Source of the DNA: Setoptus koraiensis
Taxonomy: Eukaryota; Arthropoda
Direction of reading: 5' to 3'
NCBI GenBank assembly: GCA_048013815.1
Contig: CM106586.1
Location: 14,880,001-14,944,000 of the forward strand
Length of the DNA stretch: 64,000 nt
The notes under the pieces were generated by a model. That model did not search any database, was not told where the DNA came from, and worked only from the letters and a program-made list of their open reading frames with translations. The position numbers were made by a program, and so were the translations under genes. The stretch's first letter is position 1. Each line of letters opens with the position of its first letter. Below are positions 32,471-44,506 of this stretch, piece by piece.

Positions 32471-33716
32471 GCTGACTGACTGTATTTACCTGGCTGGCCA
32501 CTCGGAGCGGTGGCGTCGCTTGTGCGCTGTGACACTAATTAGATGACTCGCTAATTAGCGCCGGCCGACTTGTGGCCCTCGGAGAAGCCAAAACGAACAA
32601 CGAGCACAAGTGTCAAGCCGACAATCTGCCGATCGGGTCGCTTGTGGCGCCATCTCGCGACGCAAGCTCCACTCCGCTGGGCTAATTATGGCAGCCAATT
32701 AATAGGTGCACCATTTGCTCGGCCATAACAACCACAGCTATAACAACGACAGCTACAACGACGACGGCCATAACAACGACATTACGACAGGTAAATAAAT
32801 ACGACAGGTAATATGAGTTACGCAACAATTGCCAGTGACCGGTGCGGACGTGACACGGCTTAGTCGCTGTTGTCAGAAGAGAGAGGCAGAGACATGTGGC
32901 GACCGATAGTGGCCAGCGCGAACAACGTAACGAAACAACGTGACAATGCAGTGTGTACATTTATGGGTAATTAACAATTGCTGCTCGAAATACATACTTA
33001 TATAATATAAGTCAGTGAATATATAACAGTATTCTTATATAATAGCCAGATAATATGGAAGGCCGGTAATTGGCAGTGTGTGTCGTGAAAATTGTGACAT
33101 TTTGTCGCTGTCGGTGTTGTCGTCACAAAACAATTGTCGTGCTAATTGCCGGCCAGCGGGCCGACAAGTTGTGGGCACCTGCTGCGACAAGCAACAACAG
33201 CCGACAAATATATCGCCGTAAATCTAATCGTTGCGCCGATAACAACTTGTTGCCTCTCGATTTGTGCATCGCTGCTTGCTTTTGTATTATTAACATCATT
33301 GCTTTTGCATTATTAACGGCACATCATTGCTTTTGTATATCATTAACAATATATCATTATTTTTGTATATATATATTAGTTATTTGGTGTATGAGTAGTG
33401 TCATGAGTAATAGTAATCAATGGTAATAGCTAACTATGGTGGCAGTAACAACAGGTGACCAGCGACAGGTGCCTGTTGCCTTCTCTCAACGCTGTTAGCG
33501 CCAGGCCGTTACGTCTGTCTGGTCGCGGTAAAACATTTAAAATTATATTCACAAGGTATCAGCACGCCCACGCCAAAAACAAGCGGCCGAATTGGCGGGC
33601 GCGCGACCAATTCGAAGGGGCCACAGCGGCTCACAGTCACCTGTCGGGTATACTATCGCAGCGCATGCATGCCTGCACCACGCCACGGGTAGTGACTGTG
33701 ACTGTCGGTTGGGCCC

Positions 33717-36392
33717 TCAATTAATTATGTATTTGCCTATGTGGGCCGGATTGTTTGCCGGGTCATAATTGGGCCGCGACGAGGCCGATTGTCGTGAGGC
33801 GCCGTAGTAGTGCTGTTGCTTTGGCTGCTGCATCTGTTGCTGTTGTTGCAGTTGTTGCTGTGGCGCATCCTGCTGTTGCTCTTGCTGCTGCTCCATTGCC
33901 TGCTGACCGCTTGCGTCCATGCCCGCCTGACCCGCGCCACCCGAACCCGACTCCTGACCCTGCACCATGTAACTGGGGCCCTCGTAACCGGAAGCGCCCG
34001 GCCTCGAGAAGTCTATCACTGGCGTTGTTTGCATTTGATTGGACTCTTGGCCCATCTGCGACGAATGCTGTTGTCGTGGGTCTTGGCCGTATTCTGAGTC
34101 TTGCGCCGACGAGGCCATCTCTTGGCCACTGCCCGCCGACATGGCCGATTGTGGCGCGCCCTGATGATGATGTCCGCCGGGCACCTGAGCGTAGTGCTGA
34201 TGAACGCCAGTAGTCTGTCCAATCACCTGGTTGTCGTTCATCTGTTTCCACGTCTGATGATGCTGGCCGCCGCCGCCGCCGCCCCCGCCTTGCCGAGACG
34301 AGCCCTGTCCGTTGTCCGGGCCCACGTTCAACGGGTCATCCTCGAGCGCCGGATACACCTCTCGTGGGCCTCCGTTGCCAGAATTTTGATTGTTGTAATT
34401 GGTGCCACCACTAGTGTCACCGTTGTAACTCTGTTCACCGGCGCCTAGATGGCGTTGTTGCTGGTCTTGGTAATTATTGTTGCTGGAATGTTGCTGATAA
34501 TGCTCGTTGGACCTGTAAAAGTTGTTGTTGTTGTTGTTTGACTGGTGCTGGCCGCCCCCATTGTTGGACCAGTTGCTACTGTCTGAATGGCCGCCCGTTT
34601 GCTGGTTGTTGGAGCCCGCATAATCGTACGGGTTCACGTCGTTGTAAGAGCCCTGAAATTGTTCCGGGCCGCCCCCCACGGGAGCCCCGTTGCCCCCGTG
34701 CTGATGATGAAATTGTGAGTGACCGATCAATTGTGAATCTTGTTGCGCCAACCGACTGTTGTGTTGTGGGTGCGCCGGAAACGAGGGATATTGCGATGCG
34801 GCCTGGTACGGTGTAGAGCGGCCGCCGCCGCCCAAATACGGGTCCTGGTGCGACGAGTGATCGTTCATTTCGTGGCTTTGCGGCTCGAAGCTGTTGTGAC
34901 TGCTGTGATAGTTTGAGTTCATCACCTGGCCGGGCTCGCTCGCGTGTCTGTGCATCCGGCCCGACTCGTCAACAAAGTGATTGCCCGGGCTGAATTGGCT
35001 GCCGCCGTCCATTGGTCCGCCGCCTCCGCTGTATCCGCGCGCTGGTCCCACGTCGTTGTCGAGCGCCTCATAGGGGCCCTCCGGTTGCGACAACTGCTGC
35101 GCGGTCGGACTCGAATACGGGTTTCCGCTGCCGCCCATGGAGTGATGCGAGCCGGCCTTCATGAGGGGCGCGCCGTCATAGTTGCCGCCGGAGTCGCCCT
35201 CGTCGGCCGAGCCCCCGAATCCGCCGCCGCCGCCGCTGGGACCCGAATAGCCGGACGAGTGGTGCGCCGAGAACGAATCGGGTCCCGGACCGAAGCCGCC
35301 CCCGCCGCCGCCGCCCTCAAAGTGAGACTGGTCGCTGTTGTAGGCGCCCGACGAGGCCGTGTCGGGCAGCGAGCCCGACGAGTAATGGAAGCCCTGCCTG
35401 TGGTGACCGCTGCCGAAACTGTCCGGCGATTGAAATTGGTCCGCATGATTGCCCGGGCCGGAGTTGTACGGGGACGAGAACGAGTCGCCGTCGGCCGCAT
35501 GATGCAGCCTATGATCGACGTATGAGTTGCCCGACGAATGGTGCGACATTCCGCCGCCGCCGTCCATGTATCCGCCGCCCGGGTTGTAGCTGCCCATTGA
35601 GCCGCCCATAGAGTCCATTCCGCTCATGTAACTGGCCGAACCGTGCAGCCGGCCGCCGTTGCCCGGGCCGCTCGGGCCGCCGCCCTGCGAGTGTGCGGGC
35701 TCCGCGCTCACCTCCTCCTCGCCGGCCTCCTCGCGCTCCTTGAAGGTGGGCGGCGCCTCGCGGTCCCGCAGAACGCTCTTGTCCATGCCGACAATGTCGT
35801 CGACGTGCTGACTGGCGGTGTCCAGGTCGCCCGCGTCGCGTATGGTGTGCCCGTCGAAACGTTGCACCGCTAGTCCGCTGGCGGCGCTCTCTAGCGCGTC
35901 CGTCCGAATGAGCGCGTTGAGCTCCTTCTTCAGCTTGACACTGTCGCCATCCATTGTGGTCAGAGCCGGTTCCTCGTGGCTCAAATTCACCTGCTGGTTG
36001 GCGAGCGTTGCGAGGGCGGCGGGGGGCGTTGTTGCGGGCATTGCCAGGGCCAGGCCGGCCGCGCTGGTGGAGGCGGCCGCGGCAACGCTTGTGGTGGCCT
36101 TAGTGAACAGACTGGCTATGCTAGAGGCGAGCTTGGCCAGGCCCGCCATGACGGGCCGCTCAGTGCTGGCCGCGGGCGGCGCCGCCGACAGCCCGAGGCC
36201 CGGCGGCAGCGCCGAGCTTTGAATCTCGAGCTGTTGCTCGAGCCCGGGCTCGGGCGCGGGCTCGAGTGCGGCCGGCCCGAGGCCGGACAGGTCCTGGCAC
36301 AGGGCGCCGTGTTTAGAGTTGGTTGTTGTAAGCGACAAAACTATTATACTGACTATGATTACATAATGGATGGCACATTGGAATAAGAGCAT
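33717..36392 (-). CDS. Secreted G/S/H/Q-rich low-complexity protein
   Basis: Single exon, 891 residues from the ATG at 36392, chosen because it opens a signal peptide (MLLFQCAIHYVIIVSIIVLS). Residues ~30-230 are of mixed composition, with an A/P-rich stretch and one acidic, more ordered part (VKLKKELNALIRTDALES, then VQRFDGHTIRDAGDLD). Residues ~240-600 are rich in Gly, Ser, His and Tyr with G5-G8 runs. The rest is Q/N/G-rich, broken by conserved-looking islands such as VYPALEDDPLNVGPDN, and ends in poly-Q and NPAHIGKYIIN. This composition is common in silks, glues, cuticle and extracellular matrix, but I recognise no family. The frame stays open 244 codons upstream, through an 18-bp repeat coding for DAHNQR, without an ATG at its start; I leave that out. 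Confidence 0.7.
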   Translation of the reverse strand: MLLFQCAIHYVIIVSIIVLSLTTTNSKHGALCQDLSGLGPAALEPAPEPGLEQQLEIQSSALPPGLGLSAAPPAASTERPVMAGLAKLASSIASLFTKATTSVAAAASTSAAGLALAMPATTPPAALATLANQQVNLSHEEPALTTMDGDSVKLKKELNALIRTDALESAASGLAVQRFDGHTIRDAGDLDTASQHVDDIVGMDKSVLRDREAPPTFKEREEAGEEEVSAEPAHSQGGGPSGPGNGGRLHGSASYMSGMDSMGGSMGSYNPGGGYMDGGGGMSHHSSGNSYVDHRLHHAADGDSFSSPYNSGPGNHADQFQSPDSFGSGHHRQGFHYSSGSLPDTASSGAYNSDQSHFEGGGGGGGFGPGPDSFSAHHSSGYSGPSGGGGGFGGSADEGDSGGNYDGAPLMKAGSHHSMGGSGNPYSSPTAQQLSQPEGPYEALDNDVGPARGYSGGGGPMDGGSQFSPGNHFVDESGRMHRHASEPGQVMNSNYHSSHNSFEPQSHEMNDHSSHQDPYLGGGGRSTPYQAASQYPSFPAHPQHNSRLAQQDSQLIGHSQFHHQHGGNGAPVGGGPEQFQGSYNDVNPYDYAGSNNQQTGGHSDSSNWSNNGGGQHQSNNNNNNFYRSNEHYQQHSSNNNYQDQQQRHLGAGEQSYNGDTSGGTNYNNQNSGNGGPREVYPALEDDPLNVGPDNGQGSSRQGGGGGGGGQHHQTWKQMNDNQVIGQTTGVHQHYAQVPGGHHHQGAPQSAMSAGSGQEMASSAQDSEYGQDPRQQHSSQMGQESNQMQTTPVIDFSRPGASGYEGPSYMVQGQESGSGGAGQAGMDASGQQAMEQQQEQQQDAPQQQLQQQQQMQQPKQQHYYGASRQSASSRPNYDPANNPAHIGKYIIN

Positions 36393-36485
36393 GCTGTTGC
36401 TGGCCGAGCAGCTCTTGCTGAACGTCTGGTGCGGCGCCGCCTCGGATCCCGTCACGACCCGTTGCGCCGCTTGTCCCGGCGGCGC

Positions 36486-36662
36486 TTTGTGTGCGTGTCT
36501 TTGATTGTGTGCGTCTCTTTGGTTGTGTGCGTCTTGCTGATTGCGTGCGTCTTGCTGATTGTGTGCGTCTCTTTGGTTGTGTGCGTCTCGCTGATTGTGC
36601 GCGTCTCGCTGATTGTGCGCGTCTTGCTGATTCTGTGCGTCTTGCTGATTGTGGCCGTGGCG
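36486..36662. repeat. 18-bp minisatellite upstream of the secreted-protein gene
   Basis: About nine imperfect copies; on the minus strand each unit reads DAHNQR in the frame of the gene at 33.7-36.4 kb. It lies just upstream of the chosen ATG, so it is either 5' UTR/promoter DNA or, if an earlier start is used, a coding repeat. Confidence 0.75.
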
Positions 36663-37577
36663 ACCGGTTGCTGCGTTGCACGAGTCGGACATTGTTGTGC
36701 GCCTTGTGTGCGCGCTGGCGCGCCGGTTGTTGCGCCAATTATCACTTGTTGTGTGCGTGTCGCAATGATCGCCGGTCACTTTGGGTTTCGGGGCCGTTGG
36801 GGCGCCGCTGGGCCCGCGGTCGCTCGAAATTGCTGTAAAGTGGCTGCTGCTGCTGGTGGCTGGCATGTTCGCTTGCTGCTGGCTGGCTGCCGAATGCGCT
36901 TGTCGCTGTCGACTCGAGCTGTCGGATCTAGGATGTGTGTCGTCGGTGTCAGATGTGCGTCGGTTCTGTGTCGGCTGTGTGTCGTCGGTGTGTCGGTGTT
37001 GACGGGTTGTGTCGGCGGGCGCTGGCATTTGCCTGCTCGATGCTCGACTGGCCAATCCGCGAGTCAAATGATCAAGTGATGAGCTCGACAGTGCAACGAC
37101 AGTGTTTGCGGTTGCTGTTGACACGACGCTGGTTATTGTTGGTCGCTCTCGATTGTGTCACTCTCACTGCGGCTACCAGAAGTGAGCCCTCTCAACTCTC
37201 TCGACTCTCAATTCTATCGACTCTCGAAACGAGCTCTCCCAAAATGAATGGGCTGTCGCGACGCCGAAACGCTGCGATGACGCTAACGGTATTATGTCGG
37301 TGTCGGTGTTGTTGTCGATGCTGTGATTTATCAAGCCACACAATTGCGCAATTGTTGACAGTGCAAATAGAGCTCGCTGTCATATGTCACCAGCCACCGG
37401 TTGTCATATCGAGTCATATGGCGCCAACAGGCGAGCAAGCGCGGCCAACAGCCAAAGGGCTATCAATGTCACACACTGCTCACTACCCACCGACAGGCGA
37501 TAGTTCGCAGGAAACGCATTGCGCAAACAAACAACTTGGGATGCTGCCTAAGCTGCCCGCGCCGCCCGAGTTGCCCG

Positions 37578-37636
37578 AGCTGACAGAGCCGACAGAGCCG
37601 ACAGAGCCGACAGAGCCGACAGAGCTGACAGAGAGT
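37578..37636. repeat. Minisatellite, 9-bp unit GACAGAGCC
   Basis: Six to seven copies, nearly perfect. Confidence 0.9.
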
Positions 37637-38260
37637 GCGGCCGGGCTCGCAAGCGGCGCCGCAAAAATGAATCGCTTATAATTGTTTAGCCTTTAAATTT
37701 ATCCGGCCGCTTTCGAGTCTTCCTCTAATGGCTTTCGCTGCTCGCTCGCTCTCTCTCGCTCTCTCTCTCGCTCTGTCGCTTGCTCGCTCTGTCGCTCCCT
37801 CGTTTCGTGTGCGAACTATCGCTCAACTGACGACAACAACCATTACATCATCATAATGGTGGTTGCGTTGCGGTGGCGGAGGCGGCAGCAGTGTAACGAG
37901 CAACAATAGACGCCGACAAAGACGACAAAGACAGGTGAGACGGGTAAAGACAAAACACTTTTGCGGCGGCAAGTGACACTTGTTGTTGTTGTTGTTGTTT
38001 CACTTCCTTGTTGCTATGAAATATTGTTGCCTGTGAGATGTCGTTGCCTATGAAATATGGTTGCGTATGAAATGGCGCTGTCTATGTAATGGCGCTGTCG
38101 ATCAGGCGAGCAATATGAATTTTCTAACTGTAACACTTACGGCTGCACTACAAACTTATATTGCCAACTTTTGCGTGTGTGTGTGTGTGTAAACGGTTGC
38201 GACTTGCGAGTGTGTAAGCGTGTGTGTGTTTAAAATTAAGAAATTAACTTCGTCGAGCAG

Positions 38261-38372
38261 TAATGTCATATCAGCACTAATGTCATATCGGCACTAATGT
38301 CGATGGGCAATAATGTCGTGTGGGCAATAATGTCATATCAGCCATAATGTCGGATCGGTAATAATGCCACAT
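38261..38372. repeat. Degenerate ~19-bp repeat with core TAATGTCATATC
   Basis: Five to six diverged copies of the pattern TAATGTC..ATCGGCAA. Confidence 0.75.
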
Positions 38373-38489
38373 TAGTAACTGTATGTCGGGTAATTGATGA
38401 GCAGCTCACTGGCAGCGCAAAGCCAACACAGCGCAACAATAATAGTGACACTTTTAATTCCTCCCTTCATCATATCTATCGACGCGCTT

Positions 38490-38543
38490 GTTGTGTGTGT
38501 GTGTGTGTGTCGTTGCAACAACACACACACACACACACACACA
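38490..38543. repeat. (GT)n and (CA)n inverted pair
   Basis: A GT tract (38490-38510) is followed by CGTTGCAAC and a CA tract to 38543. The halves are reverse complements around GTTGCAAC, so a hairpin of about 20 bp or more can form. Confidence 0.85.
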
Positions 38544-38722
38544 GGTAGAGTTCGCACAGTAGACAGGTAAATGATAATCAATTACCTGTCTGGTGTGATT
38601 TCGCTTTACAGGTGCATAGCGGAGCGAGCTCGACAGTATCGATACAGTACAGCTGACAGTAACAACAGTTCAACCTGGCCGCTCACATTGGCCCCGTGCC
38701 GCAACAGGCCAAGCCATGGCAC

Positions 38723-38818
38723 AGCCTCTAGTGACTCTAGTGACTCTAGTGACTCTAGTGACTCTAGTGACTCTAGTCACTAGTAGTGACTAGTCACTAG
38801 TAGTGACTAGTCACTGGA
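38723..38818. repeat. 9-bp GACTCTAGT array running into a CACTAGTAGTGACTAGT palindrome
   Basis: Six or more direct units, followed by two copies of CACTAGTAGTGACTAGT, itself partly palindromic. Confidence 0.85.
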
Positions 38819-39206
38819 GTCCAGTGGCACAGGCCGCTTCCATTCTGTGCTTCTATGCGCCTTGACAATAATTGATAATAAGATAATGTAATTATTGCGA
38901 CAAACAAACAATTACACATGCACCAGCTGCTGTCTGCTGGGCAATGTGCATTTCATTCACATTGCACATGTATGGCACACGATGATGTAACAGTTGTGAG
39001 ACCTATTGGTGTGTCGTAATGTCGTTATACGACGGCCAACAAACAAACAAATGATCCAATGATCAACAATTGGTATTCCCACCAAAGGCACGCCTTTATC
39101 GCGCCCGCAATATGTCATCGTTGTTGTTCTCACTCACCTTGTTGTTGTCGTTCAATCGTGTTTTGTCTTCTTTTTGTCTTCTTCCACTGTTTCTTTTCTT
39201 TCATCT

Positions 39207-39263
39207 TCTGTGTCTTGTGTGTTGTGTCTTGTGTGTTGTGTCTTGTGTGTTGTGTCTTGTGCC
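39207..39263. repeat. Minisatellite, 15-bp unit CTTGTGTGTTGTGT
   Basis: About four copies in a T/G-rich stretch. Confidence 0.85.
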
Positions 39264-42200
39264 TTGTCTGACTGGCAATGCTAATTTTATTTTATTATCA
39301 CTAATTGTATTCTCGTAATAATTGTATTATTAACGTAACAGTTCAGCACTATGCGGTTCACAGACATCTGACCATGTGCCAATTTTTTGCTGCCGATCAA
39401 CTGTTTTGCAGATCAATTGTTTTGCGGATCAATTGCTGTCACATGCCGCTCACTCGTTGCTTGAGCTCACCCGACTCACAATCGCTTGCGCCCCATTTTG
39501 TCAAGCGCTTTCTACAGTCGCGCTTGCTAAAATCACCATGATATAAAGTCACAACGATGGGCTAATTTTACTTTGATAATTATTCATTTAATTCTGCTGT
39601 GTCGATTGAGGAGCCGCAGCATGTGATGGGAATTCAAGCGAACGGAAATAGCATCGCAGCAAACGAATTTGGTCAGCCACTGTTGAGCACTGTGTGCATT
39701 GTGCGTACTCGGCGCGACCCGGAAACCATTATTTGGCATCTCATTAGGCAACATGAGTGCGCATGAGCACACCAGTTGCCCACAACAGGGTGATGTTTTG
39801 TGTCTGACAGTATGCATTGTGTCAGCATGCAGACAACATCACTAGCTGACAGCAGCAGCAACAGGTGCCAACACAGACGACAAGCTCGCCAGAGTTGACA
39901 AGCTCATCGGCGGCCATTAGCGACGAGCTAGTCACTCATTGCGTAGTATGCGACGAGCTAGTCGCTAATTTTGTGATATGCAGCTCGGTGGCTTGTTAGC
40001 AACGCTCGATGTCTATTGGCTATTATGCAACAGTCACAATTATGCGCGCAACACAGGTGTAACAGGTTGCACAGCTTTATATGTGGCCTCTGGGCCAATC
40101 CCTGCATCGCCGTCGCTGTTGGCGCTGCGGTGTGATAGTGACTAATATCATTCGATATGCCAACTGTTGTGACTGGTGATTACAGTGCAACAATGGTAAG
40201 TGTAAGTGACAATAGCACACACCGTGATGTAATGATGTCTTGTTGTTTGCATAACATGCAAACAACAATTGGCACACAAAATGTCACATGCACGATGACA
40301 ATAGGCAAGCTCATTAGAGTTCATTGGTATTGTGCGCCGACACCGACAACAATCCTACAGCTACCACCACAATGCCGGAGATTGTTGCATACAACCACCG
40401 CCTCACCAGTGCGCATTCTTCGGCGTCCGTCGTATCATTGCACGCCAACTATATGACGATACACAATTTGATGGGTTCATTGGCGACAAAGCAGCAAAGC
40501 CTGCAAGCCACAACAGTATCAACATCAGTGTCCGCATCAGTTAGGCCACCATTTGCTAGTCTAATCACTTTGGCTCGTCAAATTTCTTTGCTCTAATTAG
40601 CGCACATTTTCAGCTCCATGCACCATCTTGTGTTCGAGTCACTTAATCGGAGTTAGTGTTTAGTAATTATCTAATGCCCTCAATGCGGACGAGCCAGCCA
40701 GCGATCAATCAATGTAATTACAACCGTGACGAACGAGCCAAGATCATTTTGCATAATTCACCTGGCAGCCACTCACATCCATTCGTTTGGCAGAACCTCT
40801 TCGTATTGCTTTGCCGTTGTATCGTACACTGTAACAAGATATGATGAATTGGCAACGAATTTGGGCATAACAGGTGCAACACAGGCTCAACAAAGTCACA
40901 GACGGCTTCGATTGAATCACACATCTTCCTAGGGTGATGGGCACGATACACAGACAGCGAGATTGCTGTCTGCAGACTGCGAATATCTTGCGAAAGGTTT
41001 CGCTGCCCTTGCCTCTGAGGGGACCTGTCCATCAATGGTCATCCATGATCAGTTAGAGCTCGGATGCTGTGAGCATAAAAGAGGCGTCGTGTCTCACTAG
41101 GCTTGTGCGATTATCTTGTGCGCCTAGTCACCTGCTTGCCCGGCCTATTCGTCGGTGTGTTGTGTAACCTGATCCCATCCGATCCAATTTAATCGCGCAA
41201 ATATATTTGTGTACATCATGCTATGAACCATTGCATTTTTCTTTTTCTTTTTTTTTTCAATCAAATCGTGATCAAATTACAGCAGCGACACACACCATGC
41301 CAAGATACCAACACTGTTCACCTGTCTCACTGTCGGCCCATGTTCATTGTGTGCAATAGCCAAACATTGCTACATTCCAGTCACTGCTCCACAACCAGAG
41401 TTTGCTGCTCCACTCGAGAAATCACGATGAACATGGAGACACGCCATTTGAGCCAGCACGTCCACAACTAACGCTGCAAACGCTGACCATTCACCTGTTG
41501 CAGTTGTTGCTAGCAAATTTGTGATGCTTATATGATTGTAACAGGCGACAGGCCAGTGGACTCCTTGTTGCTTCGCCGCTGCTGCGGCAATAGCAACACA
41601 AATCGATGCAACAACAGCAACAACAACAAAGAATGAGCAACACAACATTTTCACTTGTCAGCGTGTCCTTGATTGTTGATACGCCATCCTGGCCAACAAT
41701 AAAAAAAAGCCCCATCACTGCTGCTATTATAATAACATGTCCGTGTCCCTCGCTATGCTCGCATGGGCTAACTTGGTGGCTTTACTTGCTACTCGAGACA
41801 ACGCTTGACCGCATTAGGCCACAGTATATTTGTGTGAGATAGTATGTGTCGTCTCTTATGTAATCATTATCGCATCAGCGTCATTTCGTCACTATCAACT
41901 CTCTAACAATTTCACTTGATGCTCCTTGTCATGCCAGCCTTCTATCTATTTCTGTTAGCAATTGAAACAGCCAACAACATTGCTTGCTCATGTAACAACT
42001 ACGCACAAGCAACGCAACAACAGGTTAAAATTGATAATTTCGAAAACTGTAACTAAACTGCTGTAACGACCAATGTTCGGAGCGTAAACAATCATGCCTT
42101 ACTATCCACCTATCTTTACAACTCCCAACAGATAACAGTTTAAACAATATTTTTATCAGCAAGTGCGTGCCAAACTAAACTCTCAAGAGTCCAACCTGAA

Positions 42201-42639
42201 TATGGCGGCCGACAACAATTGTAGTCATCTTTTCCGTTGCGGCTAGTTAAAAAGAACCACAATTATATATCTCTTGCTTTCTTATCACGGATTGGATGCA
42301 GAACATGTATATCAAAGAAAAAATCTCAATGTTAACTTGGACTCATGGCACCAATGTCTTAATACGTTGTTTAGGGCTTATTTTGCGTTATTATTCAAAA
42401 AGAAAATGCTGTTCACAATTCTGTATAACTATTATACTGGTGGTTGATTTGTAAGTCAGCGTCTATTAGGACCAATTTTTGTTTGATAATTTTGTTGATA
42501 ATTAGAAATCTGCGTGAAACACATTGTTAATATAGATTTAGCAAGATTTTGTTTGAATCCATTGTTAATATAAATTTGGCGAAACTTTGTTTGTCCTGAT
42601 TATTAAATCATTTGGTAAGATATCAGTATGATAATAGTA

Positions 42640-44454
42640 TTATTGATCAATAATACTACTTATTATTGTGTTTTTCCTTTCTTCGTATAGGTAACAGGAT
42701 CTAGATCTGGCTAGAGGCGCTTTTTCCCCCACATAGAAAGCTCTGGCTAGTCTAATATAATCCCTTAGACTAGGCATAAGAATTAGATTGGAAAACGTTG
42801 GGAATCCTAGTCTCTTTAGACTGGTGAGGTAGTAAAAAAGAGGTGAGCAAATGTAAAATGGGTTGCAGCGCATGTCCAGCACTTTAAGATTAACTAATTC
42901 CCTGAATGAATAGGGAATTTCGCTAATCTTGTTGCAGACCAAATGCAGCTCCTCTAACTGTCTTAGATTTCCGATGTCCCTGGGGAGAGAATGTAATCGA
43001 TTGCAATTGAGATAGACAAAACGCAGCTTTGTCATCATAGTGAAAGAGGCTGGAAGGGTGTTGATACTGTTATAGTTCAGGTCCATGAGTTGTAGATTGG
43101 GCATGGCGAAACCTATTGTGGAGGGTATGTCTTCTATTTGGCAGTTATCCAGATATAACACGGTAAGATTAAACATAGGTGTCCGTCCAAATGAATACCA
43201 TTGAAATGTTCGCTCGAGGCGCAGTTTGGAAATGGTTTTCTTCCACTTGGCACGAAGCATAAAATATTCTATGCGGTAATCCATAGCTAAAGTGCGCGCT
43301 AAAACTCGTAAGGTTTCAAGTTCAACACCAGGATATTCATTTGAGAGATCTGCATAATTTCTAGGACAATTAACGGTCAATGTTACATGTTCGTTCCAAT
43401 GGCCTGGATCAAAAAATTCCAGATTTTGTGCCAGACTGAGATCTTCTGTCATGACTTGGTCCAAGCATTTGGTGGCGAGAACCATTCTGAGGCGTTGCTG
43501 TTTTCGTCCGAAACCTTTTGGAATTGGATTGGTATCACTCATTGGATTATATTGATAAGTTAGCACCTCCAATTGATGACAGTCGTTAAACCATAGAGGG
43601 AAGGTGCCCTCGAGCGGATTATAGTCTAGATCTAGGAACTTGATATTAGGTGTTGCCGCAAAAGTTGCAGGGAGCTTTTTCAATCTGTTGCCGCTCAACT
43701 CTAGCACCTCCAGGTAAGGCGTTGCATTAATGGATCCGTCGGCTATGACACTGATCATGTTGTCGTTGAGCACAACATGACGAAGGTGGGGCAACTTGGA
43801 AAATGAGTCCGGCAAGCCAACGAAATTATTGCCAGTGAGATCTAGGAATTCCAATTTTGGCGTCCTCTCTAATTGGAATGGCACCCAAGAGAAAGAATTG
43901 AGGCCCAGATGTATGTGCGTTATATTGGGGTATTTGTTGATGGGGCGCATGTCTACAATCATATTATCAAGATTTCGGCCGGTCAAGTCAATGACGGTGG
44001 ATTGGCGTGACAGTCCCTCGAAGACGTCAATTAGTTCACTTGGATCCACGGTTGGAAATTCGTCCCTGTCATCGAAGAAACTATCTGCTTGGTCCCAGTT
44101 GTGGTCGTTTGCAATCATGTCCATTGTGTTGCACGAAGAAGAATGACTGGTGCCGCTGCTACTATATTGATTAATTTGTCTCGATGAGGAGCCCGGTGAG
44201 GAGCCTTGCGAGGAGCGTTGGCGATTTTTGAGAACGTTGCCATGCCGATCGATGGGCGACGTCTTCTGTGTCCTGGTGGTGCCCTGGCTGTCGACAACAA
44301 AACTGTCCGGACTAATGGAGACTCTCTTCTTGGGCACTGAGGGTTGTCCCGATCCTGTTGCGCCAATCGCCTTGGAAAGGACCTGAGAGTAGGTGAGGAT
44401 GGACTTGGGCGTCTTGCTGGTGCTGTTGTTGGCCTTGTTGTGGCTGGCAGAATT

Positions 44455-44457
<3 letters not shown>
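42640..44457 (-). CDS. Intracellular leucine-rich repeat protein
   Basis: Single exon, 605 residues, ATG at 44457. Residues 1-150 are Ser/Thr-rich and look disordered (SSQGSSPGSSSRQINQYSSS), with a basic PKKRVSIS patch. From about 150 a first block of about six LRRs (e.g. LEFLDLTGNNFVGLPDSF, LEVLELSGNRLKKLPATF) is followed by a ~110-residue non-LRR insert, and a second block of about five LRRs (LQLMDLNYNSINTLPASF, LEELHLVCNKISEIPYSF) runs to about 545. There is no signal peptide or membrane helix. The LxxLPxxF/I form resembles SHOC2- or LRRIQ-like scaffold proteins, but I cannot assign an ortholog. A (GTT)n tract lies directly before the ATG on the 5' side. Confidence 0.85.
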
Positions 44458-44494
<37 letters not shown>

Positions 44495-44506
44495 GCTGCT
44501 GCTGTT
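44458..44506. repeat. (TTG)n microsatellite in the LRR gene 5' UTR
   Basis: About twelve TTG units followed by CTG units, directly abutting the ATG; in the transcript it reads (CAG)n(CAA)n. Confidence 0.95.

Larger units (their letters stand above)
20377..33716. other. 13-kb gene-poor interval rich in minisatellites and bZIP-type palindromes
   Basis: Between two minus-strand low-complexity protein genes. I find no exon with a plausible start, domain or splice-consistent frame; the many open frames come from short tandem repeats whose unit length is often a multiple of three or whose DNA is GC-rich. It may be the long 5' region of the gene at 18.6-20.4 kb or the 3' side of the gene at 33.7 kb. 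The main minisatellites are listed separately. Confidence 0.55.
36663..42639. other. 6-kb interval without a supportable gene
   Basis: Between two minus-strand genes. It contains minisatellites and microsatellites (37.6, 38.2-38.8 and 39.2 kb), two TTGCGCAA palindromes (37344, 37519) and TTATGTAA (41856). The short frames at 39-42 kb are repeat shadows or lack domains. The stretch from about 41.9 to 42.6 kb is AT-rich and probably 3' UTR of the LRR gene. Confidence 0.5.
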
